Assembly (NCBI GenBank): GCA_964446385.1
Contig: CAYUOH010000004.1
Location: forward strand, 79,504 to 143,503
Length of the DNA: 64,000 bases
Source of the DNA: CAYSRC01 sp964446385
GTDB taxonomy: Bacteria > Bacillota > Clostridia > Oscillospirales > Ruminococcaceae
Reading direction: 5' to 3'
Both the position numbers and the translations under genes were made by a program. Under the pieces are notes generated by a model. That model saw nothing but the letters and a program-made list of their open reading frames with translations. It did not search any database and was not told where the DNA came from. Below, piece after piece: positions 9,741 to 19,600 of the stretch. Numbering within the stretch: position 1 is the first letter of the stretch; every line of letters begins with the position of its first letter.

Positions 9741-9772
9741 TTGACGTATGATAAAAATATTGTTATTATAAT
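9741..9772 (+). promoter_or_regulatory. Promoter of tRNA-Thr
   Basis: -35 TTGACG at 9741-9746; a -10 candidate TATTAT at 17 bp spacing (9764-9769), overlapped by a perfect TATAAT at 20 bp spacing (9767-9772). The tRNA begins 10 bp downstream. Confidence 0.6.
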
Positions 9773-9781
9773 TAAGCTTTT

Positions 9782-9857
9782 GCTCGTGTGGCTCAGTAGG
9801 TAGAGCAGCTCACTCGTAATGAGCAGGTCGTCCGTTCGAATCGGATCACGAGCTCCA
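9782..9857 (+). tRNA. tRNA-Thr (anticodon CGT), CCA encoded
   Basis: A complete cloverleaf: acceptor GCTCGTG pairs with CACGAGC, D stem GCTC/GAGC, anticodon stem GCTCA/TGAGC with loop CTCGTAA giving anticodon CGT (reads ACG), T arm with TTCGAAT loop, discriminator T, and encoded CCA at 9855-9857. The G1-C72 and C2-G71 pairs fit threonine identity. Confidence 0.96.
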
Positions 9858-9887
9858 TAGGATGTCCTTTCGGGCATCCTATTTTTT
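9858..9887 (+). terminator. Intrinsic terminator directly after tRNA-Thr
   Basis: A stem of about ten pairs (TAGGATGTCC with GGGCATCCTA), a TTTC loop and a run of six T. It begins immediately at the encoded CCA end. Confidence 0.85.
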
Positions 9888-9952
9888 ATCAGTCTATCTA
9901 TCATAATATTTTTTATGATAGATAACAACCTCTATAAAAGGCGGGTATATTA

Positions 9953-10753
9953 ATGAAAGAAACGGTAAAGAAAATTATTGATGACATATCTTTTTTTCTT
10001 CTTGATATGGACGGGACAGTCTATCTCGGAAATAATTGGATTGACGGCGCCCGTGAATTTCTTTCGGCTGTAAAGGACAGCGGACGCCGGTATAGTTTCC
10101 TAACAAACAACAGCTCCCGAAGCCGAATAAAGTATATTGAAAAGCTAGCGAAAATGGGCCTTGATATCAATGCTGAAAAGGAGCTTATCACTTCCACCGA
10201 CGCAACAATATGGTACATAAGAAGGCATTACCCCGGAAAAAAAGCGTATATTCTGGGAACAGATGACATTTCAAAGGAATTCTCAGACAGCGGAATTGAA
10301 TTTGACTCCGAAAATCCGGAAATAGTAATTACAACATTCGCTCAGAATCTCGACTACAGGAAAATGTGTGAGGTCTGCGATTTTGTGCGTTCCGGTCTCC
10401 CATATATCGCGACTCATCCGGATTTTAACTGCCCTACTGATACCGGCTTTATCCCCGACCTCGGTGCAATCTCCGCATTTATTAATGCAAGCACAGAACG
10501 TTATCCAGATATCGTAATAGGCAAGCCAAACTCTTCAATTGTCGAATATGCTTTGGAAAAATGCAAAGCCGACAGAACTTCCACAGCCATAGTCGGTGAC
10601 AGACTTTACACCGACATCCGTACCGGTAATGACAACGGAATTACAAGTCTACTTGTCTTCAGCGGTGAAACCAGTCATGAGGATGTAAAGAACAGTGAAT
10701 ACGTGCCGACATTATCCTTTGAATCAGTGAAAGAAATTATTGAGTATCTATAA
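9953..10753 (+). CDS. HAD-IIA family phosphatase (NagD/AraL-like)
   Basis: A sugar-phosphate or nucleotide phosphatase of the haloacid dehalogenase superfamily, 266 residues. Motif I is LLDMDGTVYLG with nucleophile Asp18 and acid Asp20. Motif II is FLTNNSS, the C2-type cap lies in the middle, the lysine is in IGKPN, and motif III is VGDRLYTDI. The length matches NagD-type proteins. A GGCGGG site precedes the ATG. It is a single gene between the tRNA-Thr terminator and a bidirectional terminator. The substrate cannot be told. Confidence 0.92.
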   Translation: MKETVKKIIDDISFFLLDMDGTVYLGNNWIDGAREFLSAVKDSGRRYSFLTNNSSRSRIKYIEKLAKMGLDINAEKELITSTDATIWYIRRHYPGKKAYILGTDDISKEFSDSGIEFDSENPEIVITTFAQNLDYRKMCEVCDFVRSGLPYIATHPDFNCPTDTGFIPDLGAISAFINASTERYPDIVIGKPNSSIVEYALEKCKADRTSTAIVGDRLYTDIRTGNDNGITSLLVFSGETSHEDVKNSEYVPTLSFESVKEIIEYL

Positions 10754-10785
10754 TACAATAATTCATAAGAAATGCAGCCGACCGT

Positions 10786-10815
10786 AAAAAAAGCTCCCAT
10801 TCGGGAGCTTTTTTA
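10786..10815. terminator. Bidirectional terminator between the HAD gene and sufB
   Basis: GCTCCC pairs with GGGAGC around a 4-nt loop, flanked by six A on the left and six T on the right, so it works in both directions between two convergent genes. Confidence 0.92.
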
Positions 10816-10828
10816 TATCGAAAAAACA

Positions 10829-11758
10829 TTACTGTAAAAAAGCATCAATAATAACGCCTTCGGCTTCGCTTTCGCTTAGGCCTAGAGTACGAAGTTTCTG
10901 AAGCTGCTCATCGTTGATTCTCCCTATAGCCGCCTCGTGAATGATTGAAGCATTGACGTTTTTGGCTTCTATCTGGGGAATGGAGGAAACCTGAGCATCA
11001 TCCATAATAATTGAATCACACTGTACGTGGGCGGAACATCTAGCCATACCTATAGCGTTGGGATGGAAAACCTGGCTGCTTTTATCTTTCGCGACGCTTC
11101 TGGAAATAATCCGGGCGCTGCTCCCCTCTCCCTGAAGCACAACCTGCATATCACTCTGAGCTGTTTGGCTTCCGTGGGTCATAAGCCTTTCAGTTACTAT
11201 AAATCTGCTGTTCGGGCTGAGTGTAGCGTATGTTTTTCGTACTGTGGAATCAACACCCTTTATCTGAGCGGTGTCGAGATTGAATACGGCCCCTTCATCA
11301 AGGAATATATTGGTTATCGGATCAAGAACATTTGTTCCCAGACCATCGCCTTCACCGTAATGCTTTTCCTCATAGGTAACTTCGGCGTTTTTTCCAACAT
11401 GGAAGGAATGAATTCCGCTGTGGCGCACCTCGTTGCATCCGCTGTTGTGCAGGCCGCATCCGGCTACAATAATGACTTTGGCACCGGATTCGATAAAGAA
11501 ATCATTATAAACAATATCATTGAAGCCTTCGGAGGTACTTATAACGACGGGAATATGGACCTGGTCACCGTTGGCCTTTGAACTTACATATATATCAATT
11601 CCCTGTTTGTCGGTCTTTTTTTCTATTCGGATATTATCACTGTTTCCGTAGCAGGCAGAATATCCGTTGTATCGAAGATTAAATGCGCCTTCCTGTTTGA
11701 AGCCGAAGTCGTCGATCACATTAAGAATGTTCTGCGTTTTTTTATCAAGCTCATTCAC
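10829..11758 (-). CDS. SufB/SufD-like Fe-S assembly protein (minimal SUF, SmsB type)
   Basis: Scaffold subunit of the iron-sulfur assembly complex, partner of the upstream SufC ATPase. At 309 residues it is much shorter than a typical SufB (about 470), lacking most of the N-terminal region. It keeps the beta-helix core and the conserved end: ARCSAHVQCDS, the IPQIEAKN block, and IHEAAIGRINDEQL with the cluster-related His and Glu. The start is GTG at 11758 with GAGGTG upstream, 2 bp after sufC. No sufS, sufU or second SufB/D gene is present. This matches the two-gene minimal SUF systems known from anaerobic Clostridia and archaea. Confidence 0.9.
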   Translation of the reverse strand: MNELDKKTQNILNVIDDFGFKQEGAFNLRYNGYSACYGNSDNIRIEKKTDKQGIDIYVSSKANGDQVHIPVVISTSEGFNDIVYNDFFIESGAKVIIVAGCGLHNSGCNEVRHSGIHSFHVGKNAEVTYEEKHYGEGDGLGTNVLDPITNIFLDEGAVFNLDTAQIKGVDSTVRKTYATLSPNSRFIVTERLMTHGSQTAQSDMQVVLQGEGSSARIISRSVAKDKSSQVFHPNAIGMARCSAHVQCDSIIMDDAQVSSIPQIEAKNVNASIIHEAAIGRINDEQLQKLRTLGLSESEAEGVIIDAFLQ

Positions 11759-11760
11759 GG

Positions 11761-12486
11761 TTAATTCACCTCATAGGAATTGATTACAGGACAGCCGGCA
11801 TCATTGAGGCCAGGAAGAACATCCTCACGACGACCGAGCTGCTTAATAATACCGTCCTGAACGACCATAATACGGTCGGCAAGGGCAATGATACGTTCCT
11901 GATGAGAAATAATTATAATACTTCTGTCTCCCTTTTTGTGCATCTTTTCAAATTCACGTACAAGCATAGAAAAGCTCCACAAATCAATGCCAGCTTCAGG
12001 TTCGTCGAAAATATACAGACTGTGGTCTTTCGCGATAACTGTGGCGATTTCGATACGTTTCATTTCTCCACCGCTGAGAGTACCATCGACCTGACGGTCG
12101 ATATATTCCATCGCACAGAGACCCACACGGCTTAAAAGCGCACAGCTTTCGTCACGGGTAAGGGTTATTCCAGTGGCAATGGAAAGGAGCTTTGAGACCG
12201 TCATCCCCTTGAAACGGGGAGGCTGCTGGAAGGCGTAACCTATCCCGGCCTTGGCACGACTATCAATATCCATATCAGTAATATCTTTTCCGTCAAGAAT
12301 AATTTTGCCGGAGGATGGCTGTTCGAGACCAACAAGAAGACGTGCCAGAGTGGATTTTCCTCCTCCGTTCGGACCAGTAATCACCAGAAGCTCTCCGTCG
12401 TTAACGGTAAAGTTGGCGTCATTCACAATGAATTTGACGGTATTATTGTCGTTAATGTGAAAATTGAGATTTTCTACCTGAAGCAT
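11761..12486 (-). CDS. sufC: SufC-like ABC ATPase of the minimal SUF system
   Basis: Cytoplasmic ABC-type ATPase that drives the Fe-S scaffold. It has 241 residues with Walker A GPNGGGKS (38-45), the Q-loop AFQQPPRFKG, the signature LSGGEMKR, Walker B LYIFDEPEAGID and the switch His in IISHQE. It is first in a two-gene operon with the SufB-like gene and has its own near-consensus promoter. SufC rather than a transporter ATPase is supported by the partner gene and the EPEAGID form of Walker B. Confidence 0.93.
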   Translation of the reverse strand: MLQVENLNFHINDNNTVKFIVNDANFTVNDGELLVITGPNGGGKSTLARLLVGLEQPSSGKIILDGKDITDMDIDSRAKAGIGYAFQQPPRFKGMTVSKLLSIATGITLTRDESCALLSRVGLCAMEYIDRQVDGTLSGGEMKRIEIATVIAKDHSLYIFDEPEAGIDLWSFSMLVREFEKMHKKGDRSIIIISHQERIIALADRIMVVQDGIIKQLGRREDVLPGLNDAGCPVINSYEVN

Positions 12487-12516
12487 TGTATATTCCTTAT
12501 CCTAAATTTACTGCTT

Positions 12517-12545
12517 ATTATATCATCTGTGCTGTCTGCAGTCAA
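12517..12545 (-). promoter_or_regulatory. Promoter of the sufC-sufB operon
   Basis: Minus strand: -35 TTGACT, 17-bp spacer, -10 TATAAT, about 30 bp before the sufC ATG. I saw no IscR- or SufR-like palindrome beside it. Confidence 0.8.
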
Positions 12546-12576
12546 TTAAGGCACTTATTTATAACGTAGTGTTTTC

Positions 12577-12605
12577 TTGAAGAATGAACCGTGATGTGAT
12601 AATAT
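12577..12605 (+). promoter_or_regulatory. Promoter of the SGNH hydrolase gene
   Basis: -35 TTGAAG, 17-bp spacer, -10 TAATAT, about 30 bp before the TTG start. It is divergent from the suf promoter. Confidence 0.65.
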
Positions 12606-12634
12606 CATTGTAGATTTTTACGAGGTATATTATT

Positions 12635-13621
12635 TTGGCAAAAGTACGTGTAGAAAAAGAAACTTTAGGCGACGTGATGTGGGCATATCGTGGGCTGATA
12701 ATTTTCGCCCTTACGATACTGGCCGCGGCTCTGTTGTTCTGTAAAATAATAGATACTAAATCCGATTCCAACGCCGCTTTGCACCCTGTTATTCAACCTG
12801 TGGACTACGGAATGAAACTTATCAACACCGTCGGAGATGAAGACGAAACACACGGTTTTATTATCGAAGAAAGCGCCGTGGCCGACCCGAGCTATTTCAA
12901 CGACGCTCTGTTTATCGGTGACAGTCTTACTAACGGTTTCCCAATCTATCTCTCGGGCGAATTTACTGCTGTTGCTATTAACGGTGTAAACACTCAAAGC
13001 GCTCTTACTTCCAAAGTCTTTACCACTCCTGACGGACAGAGTCTTACCTTCCTGGAAACTATCGAATACTACAAGCCCAACAAACTATATATAATGCTCG
13101 GAACCAACGGGCTTAACTGGGAAACCATTGAATGGAACTACGACGGTTTCATAACGCTTATCGATGAAATTATGATGAGGGTCCCCGGTGTTACCATTAT
13201 CATCCAGAGCTGCACCCCCAAGACAGCTTCCGCTGCGGCTAAGGTCGAAAATTACCGCCCGGAAAATATAAGCCGTTATAATGATCTGCTTAAGGACATG
13301 TGCTACCAGAAAGGCCTTTACTATCTAGATATCTGGTCCGTACTGAAAGACGATAATGGATATCTGCGTGAAGATCTGGCCGCCGACGACGGTATTCACA
13401 TGTTTCAGCAGGGTTACAATATATGGCGTGATTATATTTTCACCCACACGGTACAGGGCAACATGACCTACTCGATTACAAATGAGGGCATTCTATACTA
13501 CGTAACTCAGCAGCTTGAACCTATCGATCCTGAAAACACCACTTTGGGAAGTCCCCCGCCCGAAGGGACCGAGGAACAGCTCATTGATGAACAACCTTCC
13601 GAAGAAAATCAGGAACCGTAA
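12635..13621 (+). CDS. Membrane-anchored SGNH/GDSL hydrolase
   Basis: An extracytoplasmic esterase-type hydrolase of 328 residues. One membrane segment (about 19-37) anchors it, followed by a linker. The SGNH blocks are FIGDSLTNG (nucleophile Ser97), an Asn/Gly block AINGVN, GTN (156-158) and the late DGIH (Asp252, His255). The C-terminus is Pro/Glu-rich. The start is TTG at 12635, with a GAGG site about 9 bp upstream. Related proteins act on acetylated sugars or cell-wall polymers, but the substrate is not shown here. It is a single gene with its own promoter and terminator. Confidence 0.88.
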   Translation: MAKVRVEKETLGDVMWAYRGLIIFALTILAAALLFCKIIDTKSDSNAALHPVIQPVDYGMKLINTVGDEDETHGFIIEESAVADPSYFNDALFIGDSLTNGFPIYLSGEFTAVAINGVNTQSALTSKVFTTPDGQSLTFLETIEYYKPNKLYIMLGTNGLNWETIEWNYDGFITLIDEIMMRVPGVTIIIQSCTPKTASAAAKVENYRPENISRYNDLLKDMCYQKGLYYLDIWSVLKDDNGYLREDLAADDGIHMFQQGYNIWRDYIFTHTVQGNMTYSITNEGILYYVTQQLEPIDPENTTLGSPPPEGTEEQLIDEQPSEENQEP

Positions 13622-13627
13622 ATACCT

Positions 13628-13657
13628 AGAGCATACCGAAAGGAATGCTCTTTTTTT
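13628..13657 (+). terminator. Terminator after the SGNH hydrolase gene
   Basis: AGAGCAT pairs with ATGCTCT, inner CC/GG with a GAAA tetraloop, then seven T. It overlaps the ligA stop by a base or two. Confidence 0.9.
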
Positions 13658-15635
13658 ATGTGTTAATCATTTTTAAAAATTCTTCTTCTGTAATGACAGG
13701 GATCCCGAGATCACGAGCTTTAATAAGCTTACTGCCGGCATTCTCTCCGGATAGAACATAGGAAGTCTTTTTTGAAACCGATGATACGGCATGACCGCCG
13801 TACTGCTCAATCATATGGTTGGCCTCATCACGGGAAAGGGTCGGAAGAGTACCGGTAACAACAAGATTCATGCCTTCGAGAACCGAAGAAACACTGTCGG
13901 ATAGATATTCCATATTTACTCCGTCAATTTCAAGCCGAGACACAAGATCCCGGGCACCCTCGGTACTGAAGAACGAAACAACGCTTTCGGCAATAACCGG
14001 CCCGATACCGTCTATATTCGAAATATCCTTAGCAGAGGCATCAATGATGTTTTTCATGGAACCGAAGCGGCGGGCAATAAGTTCAGCAGCTTTCCCGCCG
14101 ACGTTTCGTATGCCAAGACTTACTAAAAGACGATCAAGATTGGATGAGCGGCAGGCATCGATGGAAGCCAGCAGGTTTTCGGCAGTTTTATCCTTAACCT
14201 TGTCGAGTGTAAGCAGCATATCCTTTGTGAGTTCAAAGAAATCAGCGGCATCGGAAAGATAGCCCGCTGATATCAGTTTATCAATGTTTGAGGGCCCCAT
14301 TCCCTCAATATTCATCGCCTCTTTTGAGGTAAAATGAATCAGGTTGCGCCGGATCTGTTCGGGACATTCCGGATTAACACAACGAAGGGCCGACTCGTCC
14401 GGAAGACGAATCGCATGTTCACCGCATACCGGACAATATTGAGGCAATCTGAAGGTTTCACTGCCGGGCATATGATTTGAAGAGGAAACGATTTCGGGAA
14501 TAATATCGCCCGCTTTTCGCACCTCTACAATGTCTCCGATTCGGATATCGAGGCTGTCAATATAATCCTGATTATGAAGCACAGCGCGGGACACGGTTGT
14601 GCCTGCAAGCTGAACAGGTTCGAATACCGCAGTTGGAGTAAGAGCACCGGTACGTCCGACCTGAACCTCAATATCGAGTAAAGTGGTCTTCTTTGCCTCG
14701 GGAGGATATTTATAGGCTATAGCCCATCGGGGATATTTTTCGGTGGACCCGAAATAATCCCGAAGAGAAAGGCTGTCAACTTTGATAACGGCTCCGTCAA
14801 TATCATACGGAAGTAAGGATCTCATATTACCGATTTGAGAAACCGCGTTTTCTATTTCTTCAAATTCAGAACATTTTTTGTAACCTGGAATAACGTTAAA
14901 TCGGAGCGATTTGAGATAATCAAGAGACTCGATATGTCCCGAGAACTGACGTGAAGACTGTTGGACATTGAAAACGAAAATATCTAGATTTCGGCTTGCC
15001 GTTACTGACGAATCTTTTTGGCGGAGAGATCCAGCTGCGGCGTTGCGTGGGTTTTTGAACGGAGTTCTTCCCTGGGCTGTCTGCTCTTCCACTAGACGTG
15101 CAAAGCTTTCCTTGGGCATATATACCTCGCCACGTACCTCAAGTATGTCCCCACGGAAATCTATTTCCACGGGGACATTTTTTAATGTACGGATGTTCTC
15201 GGTAACATCCTCGCCCTGATTGCCATCGCCGCGTGTGGAACCCAAGAAAAGACGTCCTCCGTGGTATTCAAGCGAAACCGACAATCCGTCAATTTTAGGT
15301 TCAACGGAAAAGATCGCGCCGGGTTCTTCCCTTTTGATACGGTCAAAGAAATCCCTAAGTTCGTCAAATGAAAATGCGTCAAGCAAACTTTCCATTCTTA
15401 CGGCGTGGTTAACTTTATCGAATTTGCTTGAAGCGTTTCCTCCGACAATACTCGTAGGTGAATCTTCGGAGTAAAGCTCCGGAAATTCAGCCTCGATATT
15501 TTCAAGCTCGCGCATAAGGGCGTCATAGACATCGTCGGACAATACGGGAGAGTCCTCGTTGTAGTATTTTCGGGAGGCTTCAAGCAGGATATCTCTGACC
15601 TCCGCTACTCTTGTTTTGGCCTGTTCGTAATCCAA
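13656..15635 (-). CDS. ligA: NAD-dependent DNA ligase LigA
   Basis: Seals nicks in DNA during replication and repair, using NAD. The 659-residue protein has the N-terminal Ia domain, the adenylation motif EPKIDGLS with catalytic Lys114, the OB fold, the four-cysteine zinc finger (CPVC...CVNPEC), helix-hairpin-helix repeats and a C-terminal BRCT domain. The length is typical. The start is TTG at 15635 with AGGTG about 7 bp upstream. It lies 20 bp after pfkA, probably the last gene of the hprK-to-ligA run. Confidence 0.97.
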   Translation of the reverse strand: MDYEQAKTRVAEVRDILLEASRKYYNEDSPVLSDDVYDALMRELENIEAEFPELYSEDSPTSIVGGNASSKFDKVNHAVRMESLLDAFSFDELRDFFDRIKREEPGAIFSVEPKIDGLSVSLEYHGGRLFLGSTRGDGNQGEDVTENIRTLKNVPVEIDFRGDILEVRGEVYMPKESFARLVEEQTAQGRTPFKNPRNAAAGSLRQKDSSVTASRNLDIFVFNVQQSSRQFSGHIESLDYLKSLRFNVIPGYKKCSEFEEIENAVSQIGNMRSLLPYDIDGAVIKVDSLSLRDYFGSTEKYPRWAIAYKYPPEAKKTTLLDIEVQVGRTGALTPTAVFEPVQLAGTTVSRAVLHNQDYIDSLDIRIGDIVEVRKAGDIIPEIVSSSNHMPGSETFRLPQYCPVCGEHAIRLPDESALRCVNPECPEQIRRNLIHFTSKEAMNIEGMGPSNIDKLISAGYLSDAADFFELTKDMLLTLDKVKDKTAENLLASIDACRSSNLDRLLVSLGIRNVGGKAAELIARRFGSMKNIIDASAKDISNIDGIGPVIAESVVSFFSTEGARDLVSRLEIDGVNMEYLSDSVSSVLEGMNLVVTGTLPTLSRDEANHMIEQYGGHAVSSVSKKTSYVLSGENAGSKLIKARDLGIPVITEEEFLKMINT

Positions 15636-15655
15636 AATTACACCTGTAATATACT

Positions 15656-16636
15656 TTAAATTGAAATTTCCTTGGCAAGCTCAAGCAGCTTATTATCGAA
15701 AGGTTTCTTCATCGCAAGTGCCTTTTCGAAATCCAGCGCCGTAACCTTGCCGTTGCGGAAACAAACGACCTTGTTTCCTTTATCTGAAATGGCAAGCTGC
15801 GCTGCGTAGATACCCATAGTACTGGCCATAACACGGTCGCGTGTCGTGGGAGAACCGCCGCGTTGTACGTGACCGAGAACCGTCGCACGTGTTGTCACGC
15901 CGGTGGCGTCTTCTATCTTCTGGGCAAGTTCATAGCTGCTGCCGCATCCCTCGGCCATAACGATTATAAAATGCTTTTTTCCGGTTTTCATTGTGGACAG
16001 CATTCGCTCAACGATGTCCCTGTTGAAATCCCATTTTCGCTCCGGGACGAGAATGCTCAGAGCACCGCAGGCAAGTCCTGTTTCAAGTGCAAGCCATCCG
16101 GCCTTGTGGCCCATAACCTCGACAACACTTACACGGTTGTGACTACGGCTGGTGTCGCGAAGCTTGTCAATCAGTTCCATAGCGGTATTCTGAGCAGTAT
16201 CGAAACCGATGGAATAGTCGGTACAGTCGATATCATTGTCTATTGTGCAGGGAACTCCAACACAGTTGATGCCTGTGCGGCTAAGGTCGAGAGCACCACG
16301 GAATGTGCCGTCTCCACCAAGTGTTACAAGTGAATCTATGCCGTGCTTCACGCAAATATTATGGGCTTTCTGTATTCCTTCCGGTGAATTGAACTCTTCA
16401 CATCGGGCTGTCTGCAGAATTGTGCCGCCGCGATGGATTATCTCGGATACGCTACGGACAGACATTTCCTCCATGTCCTCATCAAGAAGACCTGAGTAAC
16501 CTCTCATTATTCCCAAAACTCTCTGGCCCTTATAGAGGCAGAAACGGACAACGGCTCTGACGGCCGCATTCATGCCGGGGGCATCACCTCCGCTTGTAAG
16601 TATTCCAATTGTTTTTCTGACTTCATTTTCAATCAT
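15656..16636 (-). CDS. pfkA: ATP-dependent 6-phosphofructokinase
   Basis: Phosphorylates fructose 6-phosphate to fructose 1,6-bisphosphate, the committed step of glycolysis. The 326-residue length is that of the bacterial allosteric enzyme. GILTSGGDAPG near the N-terminus and TLGGDGTFRG bind ATP; the Gly after GGD indicates ATP rather than pyrophosphate use. CTIDNDIDCTDYSIG carries the catalytic Asp and substrate contacts. AAGGAG precedes the ATG. It follows dnaE by 26 bp, a common arrangement in Firmicutes. Confidence 0.97.
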   Translation of the reverse strand: MIENEVRKTIGILTSGGDAPGMNAAVRAVVRFCLYKGQRVLGIMRGYSGLLDEDMEEMSVRSVSEIIHRGGTILQTARCEEFNSPEGIQKAHNICVKHGIDSLVTLGGDGTFRGALDLSRTGINCVGVPCTIDNDIDCTDYSIGFDTAQNTAMELIDKLRDTSRSHNRVSVVEVMGHKAGWLALETGLACGALSILVPERKWDFNRDIVERMLSTMKTGKKHFIIVMAEGCGSSYELAQKIEDATGVTTRATVLGHVQRGGSPTTRDRVMASTMGIYAAQLAISDKGNKVVCFRNGKVTALDFEKALAMKKPFDNKLLELAKEISI

Positions 16637-16662
16637 ATTAAATCTCCTTTATAAATATGGAT

Positions 16663-19600
16663 TTATTTACAGACAACAGATTCTGAACCGATAAGCTCAC
16701 GAAGTTCGGAAATAAGCTTGTTGGACTTTTCAACCCAGTACCGTGATGGAAGGCGCACATTTTCATTTGTATCCGAAAAATAAACCTGCACAGGAATTGT
16801 TCCGGAATATATACCTAACAAGCCGTATATCCTATCAAGCACGGGATTTTCCCTGCTGTCAATTTTAACATAAATTTTATTGTACTGTAAATCAGAGGTA
16901 ACGGAATTATTAATATGTTCACGAACCGGCCTACCGGCTAAACGGCTAACGTAATAATCCTCGGGTTTGATAAAATCCTGAACAATCAGCTTGGCGGGAT
17001 CGTCCTCCTTTACGGAAATTCTTCCGCGCACAACAACGATACTATTTTCCATGAGCAATGGCGCGAATTTCTCGTATGTCGACGCAAAAACAATCAGCTC
17101 CATGCTGCCTGTCATATCCTCAGCGGTTATAAAAGCCATCATACTGTTGCTTTTTGTCAGCTTGGTACGGACAGCTCCGACGGAAACAAGGAATGTCGCG
17201 CTCTTACCGTCGTATGACATTCCGTCTTCACCGAAATATGCGATAATATTATCGAAATGACAGTCGCTGGTCATTTCTAAATACTTATCCAGCGGATGTC
17301 CTGAAAGGTATATACCCGTAAGTTCCTTTTCTTTCAATAGTATTTCGGAAAGGGGAAATTCTTCAAGAGTCTCTATTGCATATTCACGTCCGGAACCGCT
17401 GCTTATATCGCTGAAAAGATCCATCTGGCCTTCGATGTTGCTTCTTGAATCTTCAGAAATGGATTTTATTACAGGTTCTATTGCATTAACCATACTGCGG
17501 CGGTTGGGACCTATCGCATCGAAAGCACCGCAGAGAATAAGGTTCTCGAGGGCTCTCTTATTCATATCCCGGGTTACCATCCGTTTACAGAAATCAGTAA
17601 AAGAAGTAAACGGGCCATTCTTTTCACGTTCGGTTGTGATATCGTTGACAAAATTGCGCCCGACACTTTTTACAGCCAGAAGGCCGAATCGGATAATGTG
17701 TCCGTCGGTTGTAAAGCCGTTGCGGCTAATGTTTACATCAGGAGGCAAAACTGTAATTCTGAGAGCCCTGCACTCTGTTATATATTCAATAACCTTGTCA
17801 GTATTTTCACGAACGCTTGTAAGCAGAGCAGCCATGAACTGAGCGGGATAATGGCATTTGAGATATGCAGTCTGGTATGAAACGTATGCATAGCAGGCGG
17901 CATGAGATTTATTGAACGCATAGGATGCGAAATTTGCCATGTCGGCATAGATACTATTGGCAACATCTTCCGATATGCCGCGTTTGAGGCATCCGCTGCA
18001 TACCTTACCGGGAGCATCGCTTCCGTAAACGAAAATGCGGCCCTCCTCTTCCATGACGTCCTTTTTCTTTTTTGACATAGCACGACGCACAAGATCAGCC
18101 TGGCCGTAGCTGAATCCGGCGAGTGAGCGGAAAATCTGCATTACCTGCTCCTGATAGACAATACACCCGTTTGTAACACCGAGGATTTCTTCAAGAAGAG
18201 GATGTTTGTAAGTTATGTGTCCTGGATTTTTACTGTTTTCGATATATGTCGGAATGGAATCCATGGGGCCTGGCCGGTATAGAGAAATAACAGCAATCAG
18301 ATCCTCAAGATGTGTTGGCCCGAGACCCATAATGACGTTTTTCATTCCGCCCGATTCGAACTGGAACACTCCCTCAGTATTTCCGGAGGAAAGCATTTTA
18401 TATACCTCAGGGTCATCGGTGGGGATATCGTCGGCAGAGAAATACGTATCAGTATTTTGTATTTCTTTTTCACAGTCACGAATTACGGTCAGAGTTCTAA
18501 GCCCGAGAAAATCCATTTTAAGAAGGCCGAGTTCCTCAAGGGTCGTCATAGAGTACTGGGTAACCATCTGACCGTCGTTGCTGTGAAGAGGCACGTAGTC
18601 ACTTACCTCGTCTCGGGTAATAACAACACCGGCTGCGTGGGTGGACGCGTGCCGAGGCATGCCTTCAACTTTTTCAGCAAGGTCAATCAGACGGACAACA
18701 TCGTTGTCGGTTTCGTAGAGTGTCTTAAGTTCCTGTACCGTTTCAATTGCTTTTGTTATGGTAACGGAAGGGCCCTGCGGAATAAGCTTTGCTACACGGT
18801 CGACCGCTTGGTATGGCATATTGAGGACACGGCCAATGTCACGGACCGCAAGACGGGCGGCCATCGTACCGAAGGTAATTATCTGCGCGACATGTGAAGG
18901 AGTATATTTGCGGTTAACGTATTCGATGACCTCGGGACGGCGTTCATAGCAGAAATCGATGTCGAAATCAGGCATGCTTACACGTTCGGGATTAAGGAAA
19001 CGCTCGAACAGAAGATTATACTTCATGGGATCGATACCGGTAATACCCAAGGAATAGGCACAAATACTGCCCGCACCGGAACCGCGGCCGGGTCCGACTG
19101 GAATCCCCTGACTTTTTGCATAGTGTATGAAATCCCAGACAATAAGGAAATAATCTATGTAACCCATCTTTTCGATAACCGACATCTCGTATTCAAGACG
19201 ATCGGAGTATTCTGAAGGAGGATTGTCGCCGTAACGTTCGGTAAAACCCTCACGGCAGAGATTGATAAAGAAGGTACGGTTGTCGCTTCCGTCCGGTGTT
19301 GTGAAAAGCGGAATCTTAGTAACGCCGAACTCGAAATTAAAATCACATTTGTCTGCAATTACGCAAGTATTTGAAATTGCTTCGGGAGCGTATTTGAAAA
19401 GTTCTGACATTTCAGAAGATGATTTAACATAAAACTCATCAGTCTCAAATCCCATGGCGTTATCGTCGTCGATGGTCGTATTTGTCTGAATGCAAAGTAC
19501 AGCACGCTGGGTCATACTGTCAGCACGTGTAAGATAATGGCAGTCGTTGGTGGCTACGATCGGTATGTTCAATTCCTTTGCAAGTTTTACAAGAAGAGGT

